Positions 54,886 to 63,729 of a stretch of 64,000 nucleotides of DNA are shown in pieces; the first letter of the stretch is position 1, and each line of letters opens with the position of its first letter. This DNA is from Euglena gracilis (lineage: Eukaryota; Euglenida; Euglenophyceae; Euglenales). Position numbers and translations under genes: made by a program. The DNA is taken from contig CP154957.1 in assembly GCA_039621445.1 (NCBI GenBank), positions 42,565,474 through 42,629,473 on the forward strand, in the 5' to 3' direction. The notes below the pieces were generated by a model that was not told where the DNA came from, searched no databases, and saw nothing but the letters and a program-made list of their open reading frames with translations.

Positions 54886-55271
54886 CGCCCTCGAGGAAAA
54901 AAACGAGGGCGAAGCACAAAGACCTTGCTAGGCCATGCCTTGCTCGCCGGCGGTGCTGTTTGGATGGTGTGCTTGCGCTGGGTTAGGAGGTCCCGCTTAG
55001 TGCCGCCTCGCCGGAGTTGATCGACGATGCTGCTACGAAAGGGCGACGTGGCTTCTTTTCCCTGGGGGGGGGCGCCCCCCCCTGGCCCCCATTTTCTGAC
55101 CGAGGGCTTCTGAGCACAAATTTTCTTTTACGGGAGGGGGGTCGTGCTCACAAGGTCTTTGTGCTTCGCCCTCGGTTTCTTCCTCCCGTGTCGTTCTTCG
55201 TCGAGGGAGTGTGAGACACCTCGGGCAGAGCACTTTGCCCTTTGGCCCTTTGGCCAGAATTTGCACTGAAA

Positions 55272-55565
55272 TCAGGGGGGAAGGGCATTTTCTAAAACGC
55301 TTTGGGCGCCTAGTCGTTGGCAGTGGGCTGTTAAGGCCCCCACCCGCCTCCACTGACCAATTTCACACACTTCTTGGACAGAAAGGCCCAATTTTTTGAG
55401 TAAACCAACTCCTTCCCCTCTGGTGGAGTGGGCCCCCCACACCTGGGGCGGACCCCCTGTTTGGCCAAAAGTTTTGGTGATTGAATCAATTGTATCAGCA
55501 CTAATGGCCTTATATGGGGGTTTTAGTGAAATCAGGAGGGGACCCCCAGGCTTTACGTTAAACAT
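55272..55565 (-). pseudogene. Recombinase C-terminal part, element B (catalytic Tyr changed)
   Basis: A 97-residue frame aligns with residues 205-315 of the recombinase of element A. HSTRG is kept, but where A has AHYLRL this copy has AHCQRL, so Cys replaces the nucleophile Tyr (codon TGC in place of TAC). The segment containing the first catalytic Arg is missing upstream. Confidence 0.85.
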
Positions 55566-55785
55566 ATATTAGACGGAAGGGGGCTTGGGCCAGCCCCTGG
55601 AGGATTGGGAGGGGATCCCAAAAAACTCCATATTTTTCCAGATTTTGATTCCAAAGCCTCTTGTAACGGGCTAAGATGGCGTTGAATCTCAAACCACCAA
55701 ACCCAGGAATTAAAAGCATAGCACTGTAGGCATTACGTGCCTGGGCCTTGGAAAATTGAAATAATTGTACCAAAGCGTCAGCCAC
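55558..55785 (-). pseudogene. Recombinase N-terminal part, element B
   Basis: This frame aligns with residues 78-145 of the element A recombinase: ARNAYSAMLLIPGFGGLRF against ARNAYAAVLLLPGFGSLRF, and KYGVFWDP against KYAHFWDP. It then stops. The next frame resumes at residue 205, so about 60 residues including the catalytic Arg are deleted. A further upstream piece lies in another frame at 55710-56102. Confidence 0.85.
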
Positions 55786-55930
55786 TTGATCTGTGGTGGC
55801 TTCAGGGGGGGGGTTCCCCCATTTTCTCCAAAATCACCCATAATAGTGAAAAGGAACTCTGATAACGCTTTAAACTTGGGGTTTCCCCGCCAGAAAATCG
55901 TTGATAGTCTCAACCCGAATTTGTTTCCCC

Positions 55931-56482
55931 TCAAGATTTGCCGGAGAAAATCATGCAAAGAAGGGGCCACCTGGGGGGAGGGGGCAGCATTTTTTCCGCA
56001 GTGCAGTTGGTGAACATGCACATGTAAGGGGTGATTTTCAGGCAGGGGGTCCATGGAACTTTCATTTTGATTAATTGGGGCCACCACACTGCTGAATACC
56101 AAAAGGGGGTGACCATCAAAACTTTTGTCTTTGGAAACAGCCTCAGTCTGGGTAGAAATTGCTGAATTACAGACCGGGGGGGGGTTGGCATATAAATCCC
56201 CCAGGAGTTTCCCGAACGATCTTGGTTTTGCCCAGCCTTCACTCCCGGGGTCCGTGAGGGGGTACCGGCGGGGTGGGGGGTAGGCGCGATGGGCTCTGGG
56301 GAGAGGGGTAGGTTCGGGATACTCCCCTTCCCACGTAGGATTTTTTCCCGGGGACCGAAGGTGCTCCTTTTTGGGGAGTGGTTGGAGGGGGGAGTCCGAC
56401 TTGGCGTCCCTTCCGGCAGTGGGGGGTTTAGGAAAAGGCCTGGTTGCCCTCCACTAGGCTTCTTGTACCCCAGCACGAACAC
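55931..56482 (-). pseudogene. DIRS polymerase tail fused to Pro-rich sequence, element B
   Basis: A 183-residue frame. The first 90 residues are Pro/Gly/Ser-rich, like a Gag linker. It then passes directly into PTPPRSVIQQF and VWWPQL, the post-RNase H tail of DIRS polymerases. RT and RNase H are deleted cleanly between these two parts. Confidence 0.7.
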
Positions 56483-56773
56483 CGTTTCTGCTTGTACAGC
56501 TCCTCCTGCGCCAGCAGATAACCAATCCTTTGTAATCTTTTGCTTGCTCCGCCCTTGGGATATTTCACTTTCTTGAACTTTTGCACTTTCTTGGCTCCAG
56601 CGCCTTTCCTTGAATTAATGAAATTCCTTGAAAATTGATGTAATTTGACCTTGCTCTTGATTCAGCAGGCACAATCTGGAATTGAAACCATAGGTAAAAA
56701 GAGGGAGCCTGCAGTGAAAAACATCAGTACAGTTCGAGAGCGGTTTGCGCTATTTTGATGCTGAATTAGTGCA

Positions 56774-58268
56774 GTGGTTCGCTATATACAACAGCCGGCT
56801 GTAATAGTGGCAACGGAAGGTGCATCTGCCGGTCCGCCAAATCTCCCCTTCCTGGGCCTTGCCTCCAGCTGCCGGGACTGGCCGCTGCCTCTTTCGCCCC
56901 CCTGCCACAGGAGCCTGGCCGGGGCTTCCCGGTCCTTCGTTGCGCCGCCGCCTGGCGTGCCGGCTGCGGGCGGGATCCTGTGGTCAGGGTGGGGGTGGAC
57001 GCCAGCCAATCCCTGGCCGTGCTCCGCAGGCGTTCGGTGGGCGTCGCTGCTAACGTCGTCCGGCCTTGCGGGCTGGCCTCAGGAATTGGCTGGGCTCGGG
57101 CTTTGGCTCTCCTTTTCGCTCTCCTTAGAGGGTGATCTTGTCTGGGTTCGGTTGCCCCCCCCCCCCCTTTGGGGCTGGCGGTCCCCCCGGCCGCTTTTTT
57201 TTGCCGACCCCCCTGGGCCGTGCATGCCCCCCCCCCACGGGTGGTCTTGGGCGGCCCCCCTGGGCCGTTCTTCGGCGCCCCCCCCCACGGGTTTGGGTGG
57301 CCCCCCTGGGCCGTTCTTCAGCGGCCCTCCCCCCCTGTCAGGTCGCGGGCGGCCCACACTGGGCCGCTCTTGGGTCCCCCCCCCGGGGTCGGTCTGGGTG
57401 GCACCCTGGCCGCTTTTTTTTTTGCCGGCCCCCCTGGGCCGTGCGTGCCCCCCCCCCCCCCCCCCTGGCCCTGGGCGGCCCCCCTCGGCCTTTCTTCCCC
57501 CCCCCCCCCCCCCCCCCTGGGGTCTGGGCGGCCCCCCTGGGCCGCTTTTCGGCGCCCCTCCCCCCTGGGTCGTGGGCGGCCCCCTGGCCGCTTTTTTTTT
57601 GCCGGCCCCCCTGGGCCGTGTGCCCCCCCCCTCCCCGGGTGGTCTTGGGCGGCCCCCCTGAGCCGTTCTTCGCCCCCCCCCCCTGTGGTCTGGCGGCCCC
57701 CCTGGGCCGCTTTTCAGCCCCCCCCCCCCTTTGGGGTCCTGGGTGGCCCCCCTGGGCCGCTGTTTTTGGCGTCCCCCCACCGGGTCTGGGCGGCCCCCCT
57801 GGGCCGCTTTTCGGCGCCCCCCCTCCCCCGGGTCCCGGGTCTCCGGGGTCGGGTGGCCCCCCTGGGCCGTTATTCGGCGCCCCCCCCCCCCTTGGGGTCG
57901 CGGGCGGCCCCTCCTGGGCCGCTCTTGGGTTCTCCCCCCCGGGGTCTGGGCGGCTCCTTGGCCGCTTTTTTTTTGCGCCGGCCCCCCTGGGCCGTCCATG
58001 CGTCCCCCCCCCCGGGTGGCTTGGGCGCCCCCCCCCCCGGGCCGCTCTTGAGCGCCCCTGGGTCTTCTCTGGGCCCCCTTTGCCCCCGGGGTCGGTAGTT
58101 CCCCCCCCTTTGGGTCCCCTGGTCGTTTGCCCTCTTTCTTTGCTCGCCTCTCCCCGGGATTTCGCCCTCGTGCTTCGTCGCTCTCCTCTCCTCTGCTCTC
58201 TCTATCTCCTCTCTGGGCTCTCTCCGGCCTCCCTTCTCCTGGCTCGGCCTCGGCCGGGCTCACCGTGA
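56774..58268. repeat. GC-rich minisatellite, units about 55-60 bp
   Basis: The core 57130-58110 repeats GGCCCCCCTGGGCCGCTTTT with GGCGCC and C-run spacers, about 17 times. Frames are open on both strands (Pro/Gly-rich plus strand, Gly/Arg/Pro-rich minus strand) because of composition. The flank at 56774-57130 is GC-rich without a known domain. No gene is called, though a repetitive protein cannot be excluded. Confidence 0.7.
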
Positions 58269-58329
58269 CTCAGCTTCGGTGGGGGAAGAGAAGGGAGGGG
58301 TGGCACACCAGTGTAAGAGGTTGGGTTGG

Positions 58330-59000
58330 TGGGTGAGAAGCCTCCACAGTATTCATCAGGTCAGTAGGGGGTGAGCTAGCTGCCTCCGACGTCACAGCAT
58401 ATCCTAACGACGACAGCCAGCTTGATCATCTGCTCAGCTCCTGCGGGCGCGCTGCCAGCCGCCTGTTCTGAGCGTCGAAGGCGAGAGGGATGAACAGAAA
58501 AATGAACTGGTACACAACCACCATGGAGAAAATCCCTATTTGACGCCAGGCCTTTTCCATTTCCCAATGGGGTGTGTGCAGTGCAGGCGGCAGGTGTGGC
58601 CTCCTTGTTGGGAAGGAAGGGCCGGGTCGCACCGTGGCCATGCAGGGGCACGCCTCCGGTGGTGGTGCCCCTTCGCCTCAGGGACGGGTCATGGGGGTGC
58701 ACGTGAACGGGGCACCTTGGTGGGAGGAGGGGATAACAAGCTGGGGCGTCCCTGCGGGTAGACATGCGGGGGCGGCAACCTCTACCCGTGGGGGCAGGGG
58801 AGGCTCGGGGACCGGGTCTCTGAGGTACGCCTGGACTACGGGGTGCGTACGCGTGGGACATGGGGAGCGATGGGGTGGTGGACGGTGATGCTGGGGCAAG
58901 GGAAGCGCGGGAGAGCGCGTCCCTCGCAGACTCGGATCGCACGGAGGCGGGCGCTCGCCGCTCGCGGGCTGCCGGTGGACCCTGACCTGGTACCTGGGGT
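58330..59000. other. Sequence downstream of the Ty3/gypsy coding end
   Basis: This is where a 3' LTR would be expected for the minus-strand element. I could not find a second copy in the window to prove it. A minus-strand frame (58426-58641) encodes a hydrophobic helix (FSMVVVYQFIFLFIPLAF) but has no other support. Confidence 0.35.
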
Positions 59001-59007
59001 GGGCAGC

Positions 59008-59544
59008 TTATTGGGGACCCACCGGGCCAGCGTCTCCTCCGTCTTCTTGGTCTCGATCTCCTTCGTCTCCTCCATCACCTTCATCATCGTCTTCTTCTCG
59101 ACATACATCTGCATCCTCGGTCTCCTGCCACATCCACTCCTCTGGTGGCTCCTCCCAGGACATCCCAAACTCCTTCTCCTTCTCCTTCCCGATCTCCACG
59201 TCGTGGCAGATGGAGATGTGGGCTTCCTCCGGGAACCTCCGGAGGTACTTCATGATGTCCTCCTTAATGTCGTTTTCGACGAAGTACGACACGATCGGGG
59301 AGGCGTACCGGTGGAAGAAATGCCGCAGCGGCTCCCACGTCTTCTCCTCGTACCCTAGCCACTTGACGAGGAACTCGAGGTCGCCGTTGGCATCGCGCCG
59401 GTGGGTGACCACCGCCTCCACCTCCCACTCGTCCAGCCGGGAACCCTCCTCCGGCCTGGATTGGCGGAAGTGGAAGAGACGAAGCGGTGGCCCCATGAGG
59501 GCTGGATCGTGGCGGTGGCTCTTGATTTGGGATCGGTGGGTCAC
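59008..59544 (-). CDS. Chromodomain part of a Ty3/gypsy integrase
   Basis: It begins with HRSQIKSHRH, the end of the integrase core tail, then a chromodomain at about residues 40-95: WEVEAVVTHRRD, FLVKWLGY and TWEP. These give the aromatic cage positions that bind methylated histone H3 in chromoviruses and direct integration to heterochromatin. An acidic tail follows. It is in the same frame as the integrase ORF upstream, separated only by TAG 59563-59565, so it is probably one protein. Confidence 0.9.
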   Translation of the reverse strand: MTHRSQIKSHRHDPALMGPPLRLFHFRQSRPEEGSRLDEWEVEAVVTHRRDANGDLEFLVKWLGYEEKTWEPLRHFFHRYASPIVSYFVENDIKEDIMKYLRRFPEEAHISICHDVEIGKEKEKEFGMSWEEPPEEWMWQETEDADVCREEDDDEGDGGDEGDRDQEDGGDAGPVGPQ

Positions 59545-59562
59545 CTGCTTCCGGCCATCCTC

Positions 59563-60582
59563 CTACGTGTGCTCACTGGTGCGCTCTGCCACCACGCACG
59601 GCCCGATCCAGTACGTCTCCAGCTTCTCGCCGGTGCGTGTGCGCGGGCGGAGGTACCAGACCTTTTCGTTGATCTCCAGCTCCGGCATCTCTTTCCCCCG
59701 CTTGTTGACCGTCTCGGCTGTCTTCGCGTGCTCCTCGTTCAAGATCTTCGCGGCACGATGATCGATGTCCTGCATGCGCTGGAAGAAGGCCACTGCGTCC
59801 TCGGCCCGCGAGGGCGGCTGGTACGGCACCCCACCGTACCACCGCTCGCGGCCGAAGAGCACCTGGAAGGGGCTCAGGCCGCTGGGCCGAGCACTGTCGT
59901 GCAGGGTCCGCAGAGCCCGCGGCAGCGCCTCCGGCCACGCCACGCCCTCCGCCGCCTTCATCTTCCTCAGCGGCTTCTGTATCTGCGCGCCGAGGACCTC
60001 CGCACGGGCGTTGCCTTCGTGGTGGTATGCTTGGGAGAAGGCATGGCGCACCCCCAGTCTTGCGCACATTGCCTTCCACCAGGCCCCCACGAAGTGGGGG
60101 CCCCGGTCCGACGTTATGACGCTTGGCACGCCGAACTGCGCCCACTGATCATACGTCGCCTTCGCCACTGCCTCCGCCGTTAGCCCGCTACGTGCGATCG
60201 CCCAGCCGGAGTGCCGATCGATGCATGCGGCGAACACATTCACCAGCCTGCCGCCCTCCACCTCCACCTCCGGCATCTCGAACAGATCCACACTCACCGA
60301 ACACATCACATGGGGCAGCACTGGCGTGGGCGTGATGCGGAGCCGGAGGTGTTGGTGGGGGTGCTTTGACGCCTGGCAGATCTCGCACACAGCCAGAATC
60401 TTGCCCGCCAGCTCGCGTGCTCGGGAGGGCACCGCAAACTGAAAGTTCCGGCCGGCCTCATCGAGGAGGCGCTCACCACCGGCGTGCCCCGACGCCCGGT
60501 GCTGCTCTCGGATTGCCCGCTCGGTCAGACGTGCGATGCGATGTTCTTGAATATTTTTAATCTGCGCAAACGGTCCCCACAA
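59563..60582 (-). CDS. Ty3/gypsy integrase, 5'-truncated fragment
   Basis: A 339-residue frame. The zinc-binding HHCC module is H28, H33, C66 and C69. The catalytic triad is D99, D159 and E195, with the diagnostic 35-residue D-E spacing (TSDRGPHF, GNARAEVLG). A GPY/F-like segment (YWIGPCVV) is near the end. The frame is open only back to about 60617, and no RT/RNase H precedes it, so this is the 3' part of a truncated element. The first Met is arbitrary. Confidence 0.93.
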   Translation of the reverse strand: MWGPFAQIKNIQEHRIARLTERAIREQHRASGHAGGERLLDEAGRNFQFAVPSRARELAGKILAVCEICQASKHPHQHLRLRITPTPVLPHVMCSVSVDLFEMPEVEVEGGRLVNVFAACIDRHSGWAIARSGLTAEAVAKATYDQWAQFGVPSVITSDRGPHFVGAWWKAMCARLGVRHAFSQAYHHEGNARAEVLGAQIQKPLRKMKAAEGVAWPEALPRALRTLHDSARPSGLSPFQVLFGRERWYGGVPYQPPSRAEDAVAFFQRMQDIDHRAAKILNEEHAKTAETVNKRGKEMPELEINEKVWYLRPRTRTGEKLETYWIGPCVVAERTSEHT

Positions 60583-60754
60583 ACGATCCCTGACTTTGAA
60601 AATTGAAGATTAGCCAAGGCGCCAGTCAATTTACAGATGGGCACACCGCTGGCCCCCACATCATTCCTGCCAGGTAATGTTTTGGTAGCCGGCGGTGCGC
60701 CGTATGTATTTTGGCGGTCGCGCCCCGCACTTTCCCCTTTTTAAGGAAATGCCT

Positions 60755-61335
60755 CGCAAGGTATTTGTGCTTTGTCCTCGGTGCCCCTGTCTCTCTTGTC
60801 GGTTGCTGCAGTATTGCGACACTCCTGAAAAGTTCCCTTTTAGTCGAAGTTGACTGGCCGCTCGCTGGCCCTTCGAAAGCCAGAGAGAAGTAGATTCAGC
60901 CCAAGGGCGTTGGAGAAGCAGGTGGAAAATGGACAGGGAGGAATACTCCCTGGACCCCCGTCTTTTTCAATGGCTGAGGCAACAGTTCAAAAATATATAA
61001 GCCAAAAAACGGACCTTTTTGCCTCACAAGGCAACAAAAAACTGCCGTGGCCAGGTGGCCACACTGGGGGGGGGCACAGCAGTAGATGCATTACAATGTT
61101 CCACTGGACAACATGGGGGATCTTTATGCAAACACCCCTTGGTCTGTAATCCAAAAAAAATTCTTCCCAGATTAAAAGTGTTTTCCAGAGGCCAAAGTTT
61201 TGAAATCGCCCCTTACTGGGATTCAGCCACATGGTGGCCCCAGTTAACAACAGGGAACCCCTGCCTGAAAATCACCCCCTACAAGGGTATGTTCACCAAT
61301 TGCAGGGGGAAAGAATGCCACCCCCCAGGTGGCCC
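60755..61335 (+). mobile_element. DIRS-like fragment C
   Basis: 60765-60825 resembles the DIRS end (TTTGTGCTTTGTCCTCGG). 61110-61320 encodes the polymerase tail, with PRLKVFSRGQ and ATWWPQL and the following NPCLKITPYKGMFTNC, close to element B but on the plus strand. An indel in an A-run disrupts the frame near 61160. It is truncated abruptly near 61330, and RT, RNase H and recombinase are missing. Confidence 0.75.
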
Positions 61336-62150
61336 CTGCTTTGTCCGCGGAACCTGTCCTCGGGGTCCCCGGCGTAGGATCGATTTTCAAAAATTCCCTG
61401 GCCGTCAGCCTCTCCTGGGTGCGTCCCGAGAAGAGGATGCAGCACCCTGGCCGCCAGCACCACCACCGCCTTTCGGTGGGGGCTGATCACAAGATTTCGG
61501 TGTGGGCTTGCAAGGGGCGGCGCCCGGCTTTGTTTTTGCCTGGGCCTTCGGACTTCCGGTCTCCGGAGTATCCCAGGGCCGCCGTTCGGCGTCGCGCTTG
61601 CTAGCCCGGTGCGTGGTGACGCCTGGGACGGGGGTCTTCTCCCCGACGCCGAGCGTGGTTGACCTTCAGCAGGAGTTTCCCGAGCTAAGGGTCGCCCTAC
61701 ACGTTCCTTCGCGGCACCCGTGGGTTTCCCAGGGGTCGCCGTGGGGGATGGTGTGGGTGCAGGCTTGGCCGGCGCACTTCGCACTGGTTGAGCCTGTGGT
61801 GGAGACAACACCAACCGTGCCGGTACAGGATGAACCTGTATCAACACCGGTAGCGCCAGCCGAGGGACGGGATGAACACACACCTCAGCGCATATCCACA
61901 GACACTGCACCAAAGCATCAAGGCACACGGACACCGGCGCCTGAAAAACAGGCTGAGCGAACGTCCATGCCTCCACTTCCGTCCGTGTCGCTCCAGACAT
62001 TGGCAGTGGCGCTGCCGTTGGGGGAGGTTCATCCTCCACCATGGCTGCCGTGTCATTTATTTCTTCCGCCGGCTGGGCAGTTTCCGCCGCATCTGTGGAA
62101 GAGCTGGCTGCAGTGCCACGTGGAGTGACAACTGCGATCAGTGACCGCAA
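61293..62150 (-). CDS. Unrecognised Pro/Ala-rich ORF
   Basis: A 285-residue frame, Pro, Ala and Arg-rich, without a domain. It is open next to the other minus-strand frames at 62.3-64.0 kb and may be their C-terminal continuation after a frame break. Its end overlaps DIRS fragment C. Opposite-strand frames are also open, so coding is uncertain. Confidence 0.3.
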   Translation of the reverse strand: MRSLIAVVTPRGTAASSSTDAAETAQPAEEINDTAAMVEDEPPPTAAPLPMSGATRTEVEAWTFAQPVFQAPVSVCLDALVQCLWICAEVCVHPVPRLALPVLIQVHPVPARLVLSPPQAQPVRSAPAKPAPTPSPTATPGKPTGAAKERVGRPLARETPAEGQPRSASGRRPPSQASPRTGLASATPNGGPGILRRPEVRRPRQKQSRAPPLASPHRNLVISPHRKAVVVLAARVLHPLLGTHPGEADGQGIFENRSYAGDPEDRFRGQSRGHLGGGILSPCNW

Positions 62151-62357
62151 ACCACCGAGTACGCGTCTGCCCAGCGAGGTGCGCCGTTCACGTCCTTCAC
62201 CTGAAGTGGGCTCCTCCGCTGGCTCGTCTGTCGACGGGGTTTCCCCGGAAACAGAGAGCTTGGGGCGTAATACCTCAGGCGTCTGGGGTACCGTCTCCAG
62301 CGGGTTTTCCCGCGGAGGGGTCGGTACGCCTGCCGTACCCAGTGAGGTTGGTGACAG

Positions 62358-63005
62358 TCACACAGGTGTCATTTCGCCTGTCGGCGGTCCTGGGCGCTGG
62401 GCAGTTTCAGCCACAGTGTCCAGCATCACGACCGATGGGCTACGGGTTTCCCGTGCCGGAGGTTCCGATGGATGAGGTTCATCTTTGGCCATTGGGACCG
62501 TTTCCTCCTCCTCCGATTCCGGAGGGGAGTCCTCTGTGTGCATTTGTGCTGCAGTACGCGGGTCTTTTCCGCTCCTGTAGCACCCATGTGCGTCTGACAG
62601 GCGGTAAAAGCTTATACTTTCACTCCTGTCAGAAGTGGGGCATGGGGGCGGCCACGACGCTCTCACCCAGCTTCCGGGTGGAGGTTGCGGCTCGTCGTCG
62701 TCGATCAGACAGAGGTCTTCCCACTGCTGTCGACAGTTCTCACTCATGCCGTATTCTCCTGGGTCTTCCAGGAAAGCGGGCAGCGGCAACGCATAACGAG
62801 GTTCTTCCCCTCGTGTGCCGCGAAGAACATCTGGAAATCTTCCCAGATCAGGATCTTCCGAACTGGGTGTCCAGGTGCTCCTGGAAGCGGATTTCAGCCT
62901 CTTCCCAGTCCGATCGCAGGTTAATCCTGCGTTGGTCTGGATCATTGGGTCTGGCGTCCACCTCGGTGTATCCCCAAGGTAACCACCGTCTGTGGATATC
63001 CACAT
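62358..63005 (-). CDS. Unrecognised acidic ORF
   Basis: A 215-residue frame. From about residue 60 it is acidic and Pro-rich (contains PESEEEETVPMAKDEPHPS). It lies in a different frame from 62848-63729 and overlaps it. It could be its continuation after a frameshift. Confidence 0.4.
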   Translation of the reverse strand: MWISTDGGYLGDTPRWTPDPMIQTNAGLTCDRTGKRLKSASRSTWTPSSEDPDLGRFPDVLRGTRGEEPRYALPLPAFLEDPGEYGMSENCRQQWEDLCLIDDDEPQPPPGSWVRASWPPPCPTSDRSESISFYRLSDAHGCYRSGKDPRTAAQMHTEDSPPESEEEETVPMAKDEPHPSEPPARETRSPSVVMLDTVAETAQRPGPPTGEMTPV

Positions 63006-63729
63006 CAGCGGTCATGTATTCCAAGTAATATATATACACCTCCAGGACGTAGGTAATCAACGCCCTGTGCCAGTATTGTTGCAGCAGAAATACTTTCTGC
63101 CGGTGCTGTTTCAGCACCTTTCGTTCTTGCGTCCCGATCTGGGGATTCCGGCACTGATGCAGGAGGAATCTCCTGGTCCGCTGGCTGCCGGCATTCTTGG
63201 CAGTCGGAGGCGGTTGTCCGCGTTCTCCGAAACCCCAGAAGTCAACGATGTGAACTTCTTTGCAAAACTGGCATTCCAGTTTGTACCGCTGGGGGTACGC
63301 GAGGTCGACGTCCAGCACCTTGAACAGCGTGCCACACATGCTGTCCAAGAATACTTGGAGGTTGCACGTGAACATTACCGCGGCCTGCGCCTGGAGTTTC
63401 TCCGGCAGGCAGTAATATTTCCACTGTATTCCCAGTGCTCCCACAGAATACATGTGCGTGAAGATTTCCTTCAACTGTGCGACGAACGTTTCGTTGTCTT
63501 CACCAGTATTCATGCAGTCTATATACGTCAGACCGTTTCGGTCGGTAAAAATGCCGAAATTCTGGCAGGGGTATCCCAACCAGAACCACAGCTCCCAGAA
63601 ACCGGGGATCCGGTCCAGGACAACTTCATTCGAATGAGGGTATCCCTCAAAAGCATGAAGTTCCGAACTGCAGAAAAAACGTTTGCAGTGATCCCTCATA
63701 CGATTCTGCAAAAACTTCGAGCACCGCAT
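62848..63729 (-). CDS. Unrecognised protein, possible retroelement Gag or ORF
   Basis: A 293-residue frame with a normal protein composition: aromatic-rich segments (FWELWFWLGYP, GIQWKYY), a C-x2-C pair (LECQFCKEVHIV), a Tyr-rich helix (YVLEVYIYYLEYMTA) and a charged end. I do not recognise the family. The N-terminal part seems to lie upstream in another frame (63647-64000), since a stop sits just before the first Met. Position next to an integrase suggests, but does not show, a retroelement protein. Confidence 0.6.
   Translation of the reverse strand: MRCSKFLQNRMRDHCKRFFCSSELHAFEGYPHSNEVVLDRIPGFWELWFWLGYPCQNFGIFTDRNGLTYIDCMNTGEDNETFVAQLKEIFTHMYSVGALGIQWKYYCLPEKLQAQAAVMFTCNLQVFLDSMCGTLFKVLDVDLAYPQRYKLECQFCKEVHIVDFWGFGERGQPPPTAKNAGSQRTRRFLLHQCRNPQIGTQERKVLKQHRQKVFLLQQYWHRALITYVLEVYIYYLEYMTADVDIHRRWLPWGYTEVDARPNDPDQRRINLRSDWEEAEIRFQEHLDTQFGRS

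Larger units (their letters stand above)
54888..56482 (-). mobile_element. DIRS-like element B, inactivated
   Basis: The left terminal sequence (from about 54888) includes GAGGGCGAAGCACAAAGACC and a GCCGCCTCGCCGGAGTTG segment matching element A. An internal complementary-type region lies at about 55150-55240 (CTTTGTGCTTCGCCCTCGG). The minus-strand coding part holds only the polymerase tail and a broken recombinase. The right (5') end was not located. RT and RNase H are absent. Confidence 0.75.

Noticed and set aside
57079-58263. 394-residue Gly/Arg/Pro-rich protein
   Set aside because: Minisatellite translation; the opposite strand is equally open.
59563-59565. TAG reassigned as a sense codon
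   Set aside because: The TOG exons and other frames need no reassignment, and candidate terminal exons end at TAG; one in-frame TAG in a retroelement is weak evidence.
59210-60183. Plus-strand ORFs over the integrase
   Set aside because: Antisense to the integrase-chromodomain frames, which carry all catalytic motifs.
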